DNA from: Marasmius tenuissimus
Lineage: Eukaryota > Basidiomycota > Agaricomycetes > Agaricales > Marasmiaceae
Assembly: GCA_029532415.1 (NCBI GenBank)
Contig: JAQOTA010000058.1
Coordinates: forward strand, 682,001-746,000
Reading direction: 5' to 3'
DNA length: 64,000 nt
How positions within the stretch are numbered: position 1 is the stretch's first letter; the number at the start of each line of letters is the position of its first letter. The position numbers and the translations under genes are program-made. The notes under the pieces were generated by a model that searched no databases, had not been told where the DNA came from, and worked only from the letters and a program-made list of their open reading frames with translations. Shown here piece by piece: positions 21,418 to 33,482 of this stretch.

Positions 21418-23746
21418 ATGGTCACAGATACTGATTCGACTGCCTTTTCCAAAAAACGAAAGAGAGACAATCCAGCCTTCAACATGCCTTCAACCAATTT
21501 CTTAGCGGCACCCCTGTTCTTTAGGAAACGTTCCAATTCCCATGTTCAGCAACAACCACAACAGCAACGTGACGACGTCGACGAATTCCTTTCCTCAGAC
21601 CTGGAGCTTTCATTCGCTTCTAGTGTCTCCATCAACTCCCCATCAAGAGAAAACATTGCTCTCACGCCCGATACCGAGTATGCAGAACCCATGGACATAT
21701 CTCCACTGCCACCCTCGAAGACGACCCAGTCCGTAGCTCAGCAGCAGCCTTTGGCCCAGAAACGTCCTCGTGCCTTCACCACGGCCGCTCGGCTATTCAG
21801 CGATGTCAGCAATCAACCACCAACCACTTTACAACCTTCACCTTCAATTATCGGTTCGACAAAGTCAAGCTCCAAGCGTACCCAACGCGCAGCGCTTCCC
21901 AATCAATGGTTCGTGCCACCTGCGAATCCCGACTCTTCTGGTAATATCTTTTCTGCTGTGCGTCGCCCTTTCTCTAGCCTCGTCGCCATCCTCTCTGACC
22001 CTTCTCAACCCCCCTAGCCTTCTGCCGATGATGATGCAATGGATGTTGATGATTCTTCCTACGCCATCCAGCTACCACCGACGATCTTCACGTCTTCAGA
22101 CGAACCCCCTCAGTCAGCTGCAACCATTACAACCTTCAACCATCTCTTCTACGACACGACTTCACCGCGACGCGACCGAACGTCTCCTGCACGCCATCAA
22201 ACCAAGAAACGCCGCTCCCTATCGCCCGAGGGTACTCGTTACCTCGAAGATGATGATGCTTCATCCTCTCCCGTGTTGCCTTCTTCGCCTGCCGCAAGGA
22301 AACTGGAGAGAATGGTCAGCAAAGAAATCCTAAACAACCACGCAAAGCCAACCTTGGAAGGTCTGGGTAACCCGTCGAATGGCTTGAAGAGGCCTCGCAG
22401 GCCCGCTCTCTCGGCAATGGTTCACCCTACCAGTTCGAGCGCTCTCCAGTCTGCCTACCCGGTAATGTCTTCGGGAGACAAGCAGGACGGAAAAGGGAGT
22501 CTGCGCTTGCCTCCTCCTCGCCGAGCGTTTTCAGCAATGCTCACTCCTGCCGCCTTCGAGGAACAGTATTCAGACGAATCCTCGTTCTGCAGTGCAGACA
22601 TGTCGTCTCCTGCGCAGGCTTACGCCAAGCGCCAGCAGATGAAGACCATTCGTCGCTGTGATGGCACAGACGACTTCAGGCCCCTGACTGGAGCCACCGC
22701 CCTCATCTCGAAGGACAGCCCATCCAGCAAGTTTATGGCACCGGGAATGCCGGGGTTCGGAGACAACGAGGCTCACGGAAAGACTCTTCCCTGCCATCGC
22801 GTTTCGGAAGACGGTCTCATGCGTATAACTCCGGATACTGTATGACCCATCCCTCCGCTGTCCTCGCGTTTATTCTAACTTGACCTTGCAGATTGACAAA
22901 CTCCTCGACGGAGATTTCGACTCGAAGATCCATGAATTCCACATCATCGATTGTCGGTTCGAGTATGAATATCAGGGTGGCCATATAGCAGGCGCCGTTA
23001 ACATCAACACTGCGGCCGCGGTCGAGGAGATGTTATTGGGTCCAAGCTTGTTCAAACCAAAGCCCTCGGTCAGTGGTGATGCCGGTAAGAAGACTGTTCT
23101 CGTCTTCCACTGCGAGTTCAGTGCCAAACGTGCACCTACCTTGTGAGTATTCAGTGACTCTTTTTCAATCGTCTCCGCTGATATTCTTTCCAGTGCGAAA
23201 CATCTCAGGGCCAAAGACCGTGCAATGAACAACCATGTGTATCCCAAAATTCACTACCCAGAACTCTACATTCTAGAGGGTGGATACAGCCGCTATTACA
23301 AAGAGTCTGGTCTGAAATGCGAGCCTCGAGGGTATGTGACCATGGACGACCCCAACCATGCCGCCTCGCGACGAGGTGATCTGGACCAGTTCAGAAAGGC
23401 CAAATTTGGACGTCACAAGTCGTACGCGTACGGAGACATGACCAAGCCCTCATCATCGTCACAGCAGCAGTCGTTGAAGAGAAACAGTGCTCCTACAGCC
23501 GCCCCTCCATCCATGTTTGCGGCCGCGGCAGGGCAAGCTGCTCGCAATCGCCGGACTGTATCAAGCTCACTACTTACGCTCGCCGAGGATGCGAATACGA
23601 CGGTGGAGGGCGACGACACGGATATCGATATAGGTGATAGCCCCTGCCCACCTCCCACGAAGGCAGCAGTCCTGAGGCCCGGGAAAGGGATGCGAGGCCC
23701 TCTCACTCGTGCTGAAACGTATGGGCCTGGTCGCATGCCCTACTAG
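21418..23746 (+). CDS. CDC25: M-phase inducer phosphatase Cdc25
   Basis: A long, probably disordered N-terminal half (Ser/Pro/Gln-rich, starting MVTDTDSTAFSKKRKRD, with many SP/TP sites for CDK and checkpoint kinases) is followed by a rhodanese-type catalytic domain. Visible blocks: LPCHRVSEDGLMRI, HIIDCRFEYEYQGGHI, then the active-site loop HCEFSAKRAP with the catalytic Cys and Arg of Cx5R. HVYPKIHYPELYILEGGY follows, then the tail YVTMDDPNH. Cdc25 removes inhibitory phosphates from Cdk1 to trigger mitosis. Three introns are read: after FSA to PSADDD, before IDKLLDG, and inside APT-F. The C-terminal tail beyond the domain is about 110 residues, longer than strictly needed. Confidence 0.95.
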
Positions 23747-24627
23747 ACCAGCCCCCTTTCACCACTCAGGACACCCACTCGCCACGTCTCCATGTTTCAC
23801 ACTATCTATGACTACGCTACGGAACTTCGAATTCATAGCCCATGCTATGATATGCCCCTCCCTTTACATCACGCTCCTTTATGCCTGTCGTCTTCTATCT
23901 CTCTCATACCGAGCGCTTCTTCTCGTCACTGTGACCGAGAACGCGACCACAGTCAGTCAACAACAGATCAAAAAACCCGACAAAATATCATTATCACCAT
24001 AACACTTCCCCCTTTTCTCGCCTCCCTTCTTCCTCATCTGTTTTATTATATTCTACACGCAATATCCGACACCACGCGGACGTGTACTATCTCACTCCAT
24101 ATATTTATGCTCGACATGGACCACGATCTCATATGCATCAAATTCTACCATCGTTCTTACCTCCCCTCACTGTGACTATATCTCTCCCCTCCATTTACCT
24201 TTCTATCTCCGTTGCGTGAGCTCTGTGACCTGTTCTCGTTTCAGAAGCTTTCCTTCGCTTTCTTGTTGCTACCTTTTGGCTCTTTCTCATCCGTGTTCTT
24301 GTTTATAGCTCTTCTGATCTTTTTCCTCCTTCTCGTGCTAGATGTCACCCCCCTGTTTCCGGCGCAGCGCAGCTCCCACTGTTATCCCTAGTTCGATTGC
24401 TCTTTACCCTCTCGATCATTAAAATATTGTGTTTTACATCCTGTACATACATAAAGAATCGTTGAACGCTAAAGTTCGACTTTCGAGTTGCGAAGTTGTG
24501 ATTGCTAAGCGCTGAGCTTTGATAAGCACCAAGTTACCGTCGAAGCGCCCAGCGGCCAATTTTGAACGCGTTCACGAACCTCCACCCTTCACTCGCCCAA
24601 CTTCGTGAACAACTCCATCTCAGTGTT
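23747..24627. other. Long intergenic region between CDC25 and CCT1
   Basis: About 880 bp, rich in C and T on the plus strand, containing the CDC25 3' UTR and the CCT1 promoter. A 127-codon open frame (23792-24175) is of pyrimidine-driven composition without family resemblance. No gene supported. Confidence 0.5.
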
Positions 24628-26700
24628 ATGTTTCAAAGAGATCCCAGAGCAGGCGCATTCTTAGGTGGAGATCGTGTCTCCGGTCAGGATGTTCGAGACC
24701 AAAATGGTGAGCAAAATTTTAGAATAAGCTCCATTCCAGAAAAACTGAAGACACGAACACGATATCTAGTCATCGCCGCACAATCCATCGCGAATATAGT
24801 GAAGAGCTCCCTGGGACCGCTTGGGCTTGACAAAATGCTTGTCGATAACATTGGGGTGCGCAGGAACGACCATCGAGTTCATCACCGATTTTCTTATTCC
24901 TTGTTTCATGACCAATAGGAAGTAACGATCTCCAACGACGGAGCGACCATTCTTTCTCTTCTCAACGTGGAAAACCCTGCAGGCCGTATTTTTGTCGATC
25001 TGGCACAAAAGCAAGATAAAGAAGTCGGAGATGGGACAACGTCTGTGGTCATCATCGCCGCTGAGCTCCTCCGTCGTGCAAATGAACTCGTGAAAGCTAA
25101 AATCCACCCGACGACTATCATTACTGGGTACCGACTCGCGTGTAAGGAGGCTGTCAAGTTCATGCAGGATCAGCTGAGCGTAAAGGTGGATGCATTGGGA
25201 AGGGAGGCGTTGATCAATGCTGCAAAGACGAGTATGTCGAGTAAGATCATCGGAAGGTACGTGAGGAGGCGATTTCCTTTTGATCCAGCAGAGAAACTCA
25301 TGAATGGTGTGCAGTGATGACGACCTCTTCGCTCCCATGGCCGTCGATGCGATGCTAGCAGTGAAGACGATAAATATGCGTGGGGATATCAAATACCCCG
25401 TCAAAGCCGTCAACGTTCTCAAAGCTCACGGAAAGAGTGCACGAGAATCCCTCTTTGTCAAGGGTTACGCTCTTAACTGCACCGTTGCTAGTCAAGGTAA
25501 AGATTCATTGGGGTTTATTGAATGCGCGTACTGATCAAGCTCTGCAAAGCAATGAAGAAGAGGATTGTCAATGCCAAGATTGCGTGCCTCGACATCAACC
25601 TCCAGAAAACACGGATGCAGCTTGGTATCCAGATCCTCGTTGATGACCCGAACCAGCTCGAAGAGATCAGGAAACGGTATGTCCCGGGCCTTTCAAGAGA
25701 ATCGACGTGACTTACACTGTTTTTCAGGGAGGCGGAAATAACACTCGAACGCATCAGAAAAATACTCGCTGCCGGTGCAAACGTGGTTCTGACTACGAAG
25801 GGCATTGACGACCTTTGTCTGAAGGAGTTCGTTGAGGCAGGAGCGATGGCTGTACGTAGGTGCCGAAAGGAGGACCTCCGGAGGATAGCGAAGGCGACGG
25901 GTGGCCAGTTGATTTCCAGCATGGCTAACCTCGAAGGAGAGGAGACCTTCGAAGCCAGTTACTTGGGGACTGCCGAGGAAGTCGTACAGGAACGGATCTC
26001 GGACGATGAACTTATTCTTGTTAAGGGAACCAAAATCGTGAACTCCTCTTCGATTGTCCTTCGAGGAGCGAATGACTACATGTTGGACGAAATGGAGCGT
26101 GCTTTGCACGACACGCTTTCAGTCATTAAGAGAACGTTGGAAAGCGGTGCAGTGGTTCCCGGCGGTGGTGCAGTTGAATCCGCCCTCAGTATCTATCTTG
26201 AGAACTTCGCCACTACATTGGTAGGCCCTGGACAGCATATCTTCCGATGTATATCCAGAATTGACATATCTTTGATACAGGGTTCACGAGAACAGCTCGC
26301 GATTGCAGAATTTGCCAGTGCTCTGCTCTCGATCCCCAAAACACTCGCTGTCAATGCGGCTAAGGACTCCACGGAACTCGTAGCCAAACTTCGCTCGTAT
26401 CATCATGCTGCTCAGAATGCACCGGCTGGTGATCCCAAGAAGATTCTGCTTCGATATGGACTGGATCTCCTGAACGGTGAAGTTCGCGATAACGTTGCTG
26501 CTGGTGTTCTGGAGCCCACCGTTAGCAAGGTCAAGAGCTTGAAGTCGGCCTACGAAGCTGCGATATCGTTATTGAGAATCGACGATGCCATCCAGTGTAT
26601 TCCGGGTGAGTGTTCCTCCCGATTTCTACTATTATTATATCCTAATACGCTTTCTATCCCATCAGAACCAAAAGGCGAACCCGACCCGCATGGGCACTAG
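24628..26700 (+). CDS. TCP1: T-complex protein 1 subunit alpha (CCT1)
   Basis: Starts [19 protein letters not shown], typical of CCT alpha. Type II chaperonin motifs appear in order: [24 protein letters not shown], the ATPase loop [38 protein letters not shown] and VVPGGGAVE near the C-terminus. The end has [17 protein letters not shown], then a final exon [11 protein letters not shown]. The protein is one of eight subunits of the cytosolic CCT ring that folds actin, tubulin and WD40 proteins. Six or more short introns interrupt it. All ATP-binding elements are intact. Confidence 0.96.
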
Positions 26701-26848
26701 AAGAATGATTTTGTATCTAAAATACCGTTGTAAAGTCCGTAATAGATGTACTAGCTGCGACTGGGACAATGGGCGAATACGCGACGCCGTTTACGTGCAA
26801 AATTTAAACAATGAGTCTGACGCGTCATCTGGCTAGACGCGAAAGGGT

Positions 26849-26854
26849 CACGTG
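26849..26854. promoter_or_regulatory. CACGTG E-box upstream of CDC27
   Basis: A perfect CACGTG palindrome, preceded by T (TCACGTG), 148 bp before the CDC27 start codon. This is the binding site of bHLH factors such as Cbf1. Function is inferred from sequence only. Confidence 0.5.
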
Positions 26855-27001
26855 TTCCTCCAACGGGTTGAACACAGACAACCGTCTCATTTTCTCTGCC
26901 GTTGGCCTACATTCCAGCGTCTTTCCTCTTGACTCTCTACCACCACTACTGGGACCTCCGCACAAATACTCTATGTCATAATCTTCCCGTTTGAACCTCG
27001 G

Positions 27002-29834
27002 ATGGATCCGTCAATCGTAGCACCAATAAACCTTCCCCAGCTCCCTCAACGGTTCCAAGCCCTGATTTGGTCGTGTATAGACCAAGACCTCACAAGATCA
27101 GCAATATTCTACGCCGAGCGATACTTTGCCATCAATCAGCATAGTCACGAAGCCCGACACCTGTATGCCACTGCGCTTTTTCGCGGCGGCCAGTCGTATG
27201 CTGCTCTATGTGTTGTAGACATTCCGCGCGACGAACAGTGCAGTGGGTGCCTCGAGTTGAAGGCTAAATTTTGTACGGCTTTGGGTCGTTTCAGACAGTC
27301 GCGAGAGTGTTTGGAGGATTCTATGCGTAGTGCAGCTATCGCACCTTCCCGTATGTTTCATATGTCTAAGATTCAATAAACTCTCCTACCTATTTTTAAC
27401 CCTATGTTCGTAGCGACACCTCCAACAAGAACGGCTAGTTGTATACCTAGCGAAGCAGCACTACATTGTCGATCCGGGACGATGGCCTTGAAGGGAAATC
27501 TACAGGACCAAGCTGCTCAGAGTTTTAGGCAAGCTTTATCGAGGAATCCGCTTATATGGGAAGCTTTCGAGGGTTTGTGTGCATTAGGTGCGTCACTCTA
27601 AGGTCCAAGTTTGTGCGTCAGAGCAAGAAACTATCCACAGGTTCAATACCGGAGATTGACCACCTGTTCCCGCCCAAGCCTTCACCCGTAAAGCGTGGAC
27701 CCTTCGTCGACGAACCTCTCAAGTCTGCCGGACCCATTGCTACTGGCGCAGGCTTCTTCACACCAGACCCCAACAGCGGGGGAAATCTCTTCCGTGGGTG
27801 GAAGGCAGAACCGAACCAACCGTTCAGGATAGGAACTCTGCCTGGACCCCGCGATTCCATGTGCGCAGATACATTTCTTCGGACTTGCTTGAAACTAACT
27901 GACGGTCCAAAGAGCAAGCACCGACTCGCCGTTTCAATTCGTTGACACAACATTCCATCAAGGCCATCGAAATAGTCGGTCTCAACCTGTCCTTCCCACC
28001 TCGAACCAGCAACATATCACGCGTCCTCTTTCCTCGGCAGATGAATCAGGTCCTATACCCAAAAAGCCGCGCTCAGCTGCCGTTGAACCAGAACCCATCA
28101 AACCCCTCAAGACTCTCAAACCAGCCGGCGAGGATCTATCAAGAAAGGTACGTGTCTCTTACTCCACAGGTCCCTCATATCTCAGATCTTTCTTCAGGGT
28201 CCCTCATCTAGAATCAACACCACTACTTCTAAAGGCAACCAATCATCTTCTTCGAATCTTGGAATGCGTCGGAGCCAGCGGTTGCAGAGCACCTCGACCA
28301 CGAAGCAAACGTCTAAAACTGTAAGTTATCATCTCGTACGATACTTTTGGGGTTGCAATTTCCTCTTTCCAGTCAAACATTCGAGAAAGACGACGGCATG
28401 TCGCTCACGGAAGGTCGAAATCTATCGAATCTGATCTGGACGACGACGGTCCTCCTGGAGAGGGTGCCTATTCTCCCTCTCCCCCAGCTCTCCCACATTC
28501 ACCTCGCTCGGAAGGGTCACCTTCCCCAGGTAGTTGGACCGCTGCACAAGAACTTGCAGCTCAGGAATCGTACGATATAGAAGTCGCGGATCATTACATA
28601 TACGATCTCATGCGACACTTCGCCATCGCCACAAGAGCCTTACACTTGTATGACTGCCGCAAATGTCTCACACAACTAGAACAACTACACAAATTGCACC
28701 AACACACCCCGTGGGTCCTCGCGATGGTTGGCAAGGCACATTACGAACGGGGTGATTACAATTCGGTGTGTTTTTTGACCCTGTTTCGCCCGGTCACTAA
28801 CTCACAAGATCGTTCTGTCTTAGGCCGAGCGTGCTTTTAGTGCCGTTAGGGTGCTCGACCCATATCGCTTATGGGATATGGAGGTTTACTCGACTCTGTT
28901 GTGGCACCTACAGCGGCCTGTCCAACTATCATTTCTTGCACAAGAACTGATAAGCATTGACCCCAGGTCAGCTCAGGCGTGGATTGCTGTTGGGAACCTT
29001 TTTTCTCTGCAGAAGGAACGCCCACAGGCGTTAACCTGCTTTCGTCGCGCTTTCCAGATGGACCCCGCTTGTGCCTACGCGTACACGCTAAGTGGACATG
29101 AGACGATAGACGAGGACCCTGATAAGGCGATCACTTTCTTCCAGTCCGCTTTACGTGTAGATCCCCGCCACTATAATGCCTGGTGAGCATGCTTCTTTCA
29201 TTCGTTGGAATCCTTATCTCTAACGGTATTTGGAAGGTATGGCCTGGGGTCGTGTTATCTGAGAATGAGTAAACTCCGCCTGGCCGAATACCATTATCGA
29301 AAGGCGGTAGAAGTGCATCCGAAGAATGCTGTTCTGTTGGGATGTGTAGGAATGGTAAGAGCCACTTTTCTTTTGTTCGCCCTGGAAGGAGGCGCTAACG
29401 TTTTGTGCTCATGACCAGGTCCTTGAGCGCCGTGGTGATAGAGATGGTGCACATTACCATTTTGAGGAAGCTGTCAAGCTCGCTCCTGAGAACGCACTGG
29501 TGCGGTACCGCAGAGCGAAGGTGTACATTGCAATGAAAAGATATGAAGTGCGTGGTTTTTTTTTTTCTACCCACCTGACGCGCAATTCTGACTCAACTTT
29601 GCGCATTTTTAGTCTGCAATCAAGGACCTCGAGTACTTGCGGAGTACCTCACCGGAAGAAGCGAACGTGGTGTTTCAATTAGCAAAGGTCTACCGTCTAG
29701 TTGGGGATGAAGTGAAGTCGGCGCAATTGCTCGCCATCGCACGCGACATTTCACCTAAGAGCATAGGTAAAATCAAGAAGCTACTGGAGACGATGAAGGA
29801 CGAGATGATCGAGGACAAGATGGATGAAGGATGA
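27002..29834 (+). CDS. CDC27: Anaphase-promoting complex subunit 3 (CDC27/APC3)
   Basis: Starts MDPSIVAPINLPQLPQRFQ. The N-terminal TPRs (AIFYAERYFAINQHSHEARH, LYATALFRGGQSYAAL) are followed by a Ser/Pro-rich middle. A C-terminal superhelix of TPRs follows: ALHLYDCRKCLTQLEQLHKL, SLQKERPQALTCFRRAFQM, YGLGSCYLRMSKLRLAEYHY and HYHFEEAVKLAPENALV. The order and spacing match APC3. APC3 forms the homodimeric arm of the anaphase-promoting complex that docks Cdc20/Cdh1 through their IR tails. Around nine introns; exon edges in 27600-28600 are approximate. The C-terminus is charged (DEMIEDKMDEG). Confidence 0.93.
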
Positions 29835-30079
29835 GGCCGTGGGTGAACGTAGTAGATGACGGGCTTTGTGTAATAGCATTTGTCGCGGACATTTGGAGAG
29901 AGGAGACCCTTTTGAATTTGAGGCTTGGAGATGACAAGCCAATGGCCAATTTGAGGACCCGAGAGATATCGGGATATCGGGCAAGTGAACCGAGCCGGTT
30001 CGAGTTTCACTCGGCTGGCGTAGCCCGGCTGAGATCGGTTCAGTTCTGGGGCGTTGCTTCGTTGACTCATTGGGTTGTT

Positions 30080-30086
30080 ATATAAA
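30080..30086 (+). promoter_or_regulatory. TATA box
   Basis: TATAAAG within GTTATATAAAGTC, upstream of the uORF-containing leader of the acidic protein gene. It is a clear match to the TATAWAW consensus; the implied transcript starts roughly 30 bp downstream. Confidence 0.6.
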
Positions 30087-30129
30087 GTCTCGACGCGCAC
30101 GCTTCTTTTTCCATTCCTCCAACACCGAC

Positions 30130-30305
30130 AATGACTGCCTAAAGCCCTCCCCATTACATCCTCTCTCAGTCTTAACCGAGTCGTCACTTTATAATCTGAC
30201 TCGCTCTATCTCTCAACGAGAATGGTTAATACAGTCGTCCGGAAATCCAACAACGGATCCTTGTTATTCGAGCCCGAAATCGTCGAACGCATACACCACC
30301 GTTGA
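30130..30305 (+). promoter_or_regulatory. Leader with two upstream ORFs
   Basis: Between the TATA box and the main ATG are two upstream start codons. A 3-codon frame (ATG ACT GCC TAA) starts near 30130. A 27-codon frame runs 30222-30305 (MVNTVVRKSNNG...HHR, stop TGA). A likely 5' UTR intron (GTATGT...TTTCAG, about 30354-30411) follows. Such leaders usually lower or condition translation of the main frame; this is inference. Confidence 0.55.
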
Positions 30306-30440
30306 CACATCCCTGTGCCCCCGTATTCCCTCTATTCATCGCTGTGAACATTGTATGTCTCCTCGTCTATAATTTTATCTCTCGTAGTCGTTGCTCATGT
30401 TCGAATTTCAGGTCCTTCGCCACCCCACACCAATATCAAC

Positions 30441-31289
30441 ATGTCTTCGTCATCAATGGTTGTTGAAACCACCAATCTCTCCTCGTCTACCCGGTCCAAG
30501 CTGCACTCTCCCGTTGGTGGAAAAGGGAAGTGCAGCTTGCACAGATGGGTACTGCTGAAAAACTCCATGCTGCGTGCCCTGCCGTTAACCACCCCAAACT
30601 TAACTCAATCCGAGCCAACTCTTCCCTCAACAAAAATACATAATGGAGGAGAGCCGGACGAGGAAGAAGTTGTTACAGATGATGCCGACTCCTTCATGTT
30701 TCCTGACGCCGAAGACCTGGTAGAGACCGACAGTTGTGAATCACAATGGCTGGACTCTCTCCTCGAAACCCTCGGTGACGACGACGACAGCGACTGTTGT
30801 GGGAACTCTTTGCATGCAGACGAAGATGATGACCACTCGCTGAGCCCGTTCACATCCCCCATGTCCTCGTCGGACGACCTCATTTCTTCCGCATACGACG
30901 AATCACCGATTTCTTCTCCATATACATATCCTTACCCTGTCCCATATCCACCTTTCCATCCTCCCCTTGAGTACCCCTGCACTGATTCTCTTGACTTTTC
31001 TTTTCTTGCCTCTCCCTATGACAATCCCTTCCCGTACTGTGACCAGGATGACGTCGAAGACATGCCTGTTCCCGACTCCATAGAGGATACATCAGACGAC
31101 GAGTCTGATACGCCGTTGACACCGTCTATTGGACAGTCCAGCTCGTCCCTGGAATTCAAGGCTCCTCTTCATGACGACAGGTTCTCGCTATGTCGGACCA
31201 TTCCTCGTTTATTCATCAACACTTCCGAATCTTGTTTCCATACCCATCCAGATGATTTTCGCCTGTCATACATTCATCAAGACTGCTGA
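30441..31289 (+). CDS. Acidic, Ser/Pro-rich protein of unknown function
   Basis: A 282-aa intronless frame starting MSSSSMVVETTNLS, with a good start context (AAC before ATG). The likely ordered part is HRWVLLKNSMLRA near residue 45. The rest is strongly acidic (EPDEEEVVTDDADSF, LGDDDDSDC, DEDDDHS) and Pro/Tyr-rich (SPYTYPYPVPYPPFHPP), then a C-terminal block with RTIPRLFINT. No enzyme or DNA-binding motif is visible, and I do not recognise the family. It could be a regulator with acidic activation-like regions; that is only a guess from composition. An upstream ATG at 30351 would add 30 residues across what looks like an intron, so I rejected it. Confidence 0.75.
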   Translation: MSSSSMVVETTNLSSSTRSKLHSPVGGKGKCSLHRWVLLKNSMLRALPLTTPNLTQSEPTLPSTKIHNGGEPDEEEVVTDDADSFMFPDAEDLVETDSCESQWLDSLLETLGDDDDSDCCGNSLHADEDDDHSLSPFTSPMSSSDDLISSAYDESPISSPYTYPYPVPYPPFHPPLEYPCTDSLDFSFLASPYDNPFPYCDQDDVEDMPVPDSIEDTSDDESDTPLTPSIGQSSSSLEFKAPLHDDRFSLCRTIPRLFINTSESCFHTHPDDFRLSYIHQDC

Positions 31290-31526
31290 GGTCCGTATTC
31301 TCTGTACATATATCTAATATATTCTTATTTCTTCCCGCTACCTATTCAGTTCCTCTATCTCTCTCTTGCTCTCTCTCTCCCTCTGCGCTTCTCCTCGTGC
31401 TTTCCTGTGATTGCTTCCCTATTTCTACCGTAGTATCCCCTCTACATGTACGGGTGTCTTAATATCACTGGTCAACCCTATTTTGCCCCGCATTACCACC
31501 CTGCGCTCATGTATTCTAATCGCCCG
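31290..31526. other. Convergent intergenic region with CT-rich tract
   Basis: About 237 bp between convergent genes. It contains a CT-dinucleotide-rich tract around 31352-31385. No gene seen. Confidence 0.5.
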
Positions 31527-32645
31527 TTAGTCGTGTGATTCTGATTGGCCTAGATTCGCTGTCCAATCGCCCCCATGAGGAAAGCATTGGACGGCCGTAT
31601 TATTGAAAGCCGCGGGCCAAGTCTGCGAGTGGGGAAGGGATGTACATGAGAGCGAAGGAGCTGCAAACAGAAAAGAGCCATAAGCACAACGTGTTTTTTT
31701 CGGGAACCAGATCCGCAACGCAAAGAGCCACTTGCCGATGGAAAGAATGCGGGGCGCTGTAACTTTCAACTCTCGGGACGGTTTACTGCCAAATGCGGGT
31801 GAGCCAGGGAAAAGGGGGGGGAAAAACAATTGAAGTCCAAGGGACTTCATTCATTGGTGGCGTTTTTCTGGACGCCGGGGTACCAAAGACGTACTTACTT
31901 TTCAACATAATCCAGCAGTCGGTTTGCGATAAGGACCACGTCACGGATTTGGGGCTCGGTCCAATTGGCTTCGAGAATCGCTTCATATAACTCCATGTCG
32001 CAGTGGGGCATGAAGTAGATGACTGGCTCCGTCCCCGCTGGCTAGACGATCGAGGGGCAATGTTTTTTTTTACTCGAAATGAAACTTGGGAGATAACGGG
32101 GAGAGGCTTACCCTGAGATCGGACGACATTGAGAATCCGTGGTCTTCGAACAACTTGTGATCCTCGTCCGTGAAGACAGGATCATACAGGGATACTCTTG
32201 ATAGGGTCTGATGCGATTGCCCAGTAAGACCGGCCTGCTGTGGCGCTATGATATTGGTGGAGAGGAACGGCGACTTACTGTAAGGTGGAGTGAGTCGCAT
32301 AAATAGAGGAGAAAAGCGAACTGGGCGCGCGATATCGGCGACGAGGACGGGCTTCCCAAGCCGAGGCAGACAAGTGAAAATGGCTCCTTCGTATCAAAAG
32401 GGATTGAGCTGAGGATTATTTCTGGATGGAATCGTCTGGTTATACTTTCGATCGTCAGAAAAAAGGGCACATTATATACCTTCACATCGACTGAACCAGT
32501 CGTTTTTTTGGAGGTCCTCACGACATTGTTCTATCAAGGTAGACAACGGCGCTCTTGCTTGCTGTCTTCCCTTTCGTTTTTTGCGCGATACAGGTGCAGA
32601 GAACTCGTCGTATTGGAATGAGGATGAATCAGTGGTGGAGGTCAT
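31527..32645 (-). CDS. SRR1-like domain protein
   Basis: Starts MTSTTDSSSFQYDEFSAP, a basic stretch (RKKRKGRQQARA), then LIEQCREDLQKNDWF. After an intron come VCLGLGSPSSSPISRAQFAF (the SRR1 glycine-rich core), SLYDPVFTDEDHKLFEDHG, YFMPHCDMELYEAILEANW and VVLIANRLLDYVE, ending in PAAFNNTAVQCFP. SRR1 family members act in circadian control in plants and haem/porphyrin-related regulation in animals; the biochemical role is unknown. The last intron uses a GCAAGT donor (31730-31735) and is exactly 75 nt without stops, so both spliced and retained forms stay in frame. Confidence 0.88.
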
Positions 32646-32772
32646 GGACCAACAGGGACCATCAACAATCAGTACTTTGGTTCGCAGGGATCCTTACCTC
32701 GGACATAATTTTCCCGACCTCTACATATTCATTTCGTCACTTACAGCCAACAATCTATCAAGTACAGTAATA

Positions 32773-33482
32773 CTACAGCGACTGAACCGCCCAGAGATCA
32801 TCACCCAGATATGTGATCGTCTCAACACCCACATCCTTGTTGATCTTTCGCATCTCCTCGGTACCCATTTTCGTTATACCAACACCGATAGCATGTTCCT
32901 TTCCCTCTGCAAAAATGGCGACGGGGGTTTCCGCTGGTACCGCTTCTTCTGGTGGTGGTAAATACCCTCCCTTTGAAGTCAAACCTGGGCACATCATGTG
33001 TGCACCTGCCAGAAGAAAACGGATAGCACCACGATCAACTTTGACCATCGGAAGGATGTAGGGATCTACTCCTCAGTTAGCTTCGTTCATGATTAAGGGT
33101 CTACGCACTCACATTTGTGCAGTACGCGTAGGGTTGGATAGAGAGGGCCATCGAAATGCTGGAATAGTAAAGGTTCGCCTTTAACGGTGTAAATCGAAAG
33201 GTGTTCTCTGCTAAAGGACAGTGTGATAGGCGGGTTTGTCGTTCGCAAAGGTAAAGAGAGCGCACCATTTCACATGCACTAATCCCTCCTTCTTTGGCCA
33301 GATAGCCTCGAGAGTTTCTGGCTCGATTTTCCATTGCGATAGCACCGATGCTCGAATAGATCGCTGGACCGAAGACTTGACGGGCGTTTGTCCAGCAATA
33401 TCTGTAGATGGCTGGAATCTATCTGGGTGATTAATGGGGACATTTGCGTGCTAAATGGCAAAAATACGAGCTTTTTGAACAT
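32773..33482 (-). CDS. TMA20: MCT-1 / Tma20 homologue (PUA domain, translation)
   Basis: Starts MFKK and splices to RFQPSTDIAGQTPVKSS. The core includes VHVKCREHLSIYTV and PLLFQHFDGPLYPTLR, and the PUA domain has VDRGAIRFLLAGAHMMCPGL. The C-terminus reads GKEHAIGVGITKM, then ITYLGDDLWAVQSL. With DENR/Tma22 this protein recycles 40S subunits by removing tRNA and promotes re-initiation. Length and motif order match the family. The gene sits between the SRR1-like and CRM1 genes on the same strand. Confidence 0.94.

Noticed and set aside
23792..24175. 127-codon open frame downstream of CDC25
   Set aside because: Composition is that of a CT-rich untranslated region (Leu/Ser/His/Pro), it overlaps other frames of similar length, and it has no splice context or family signal.
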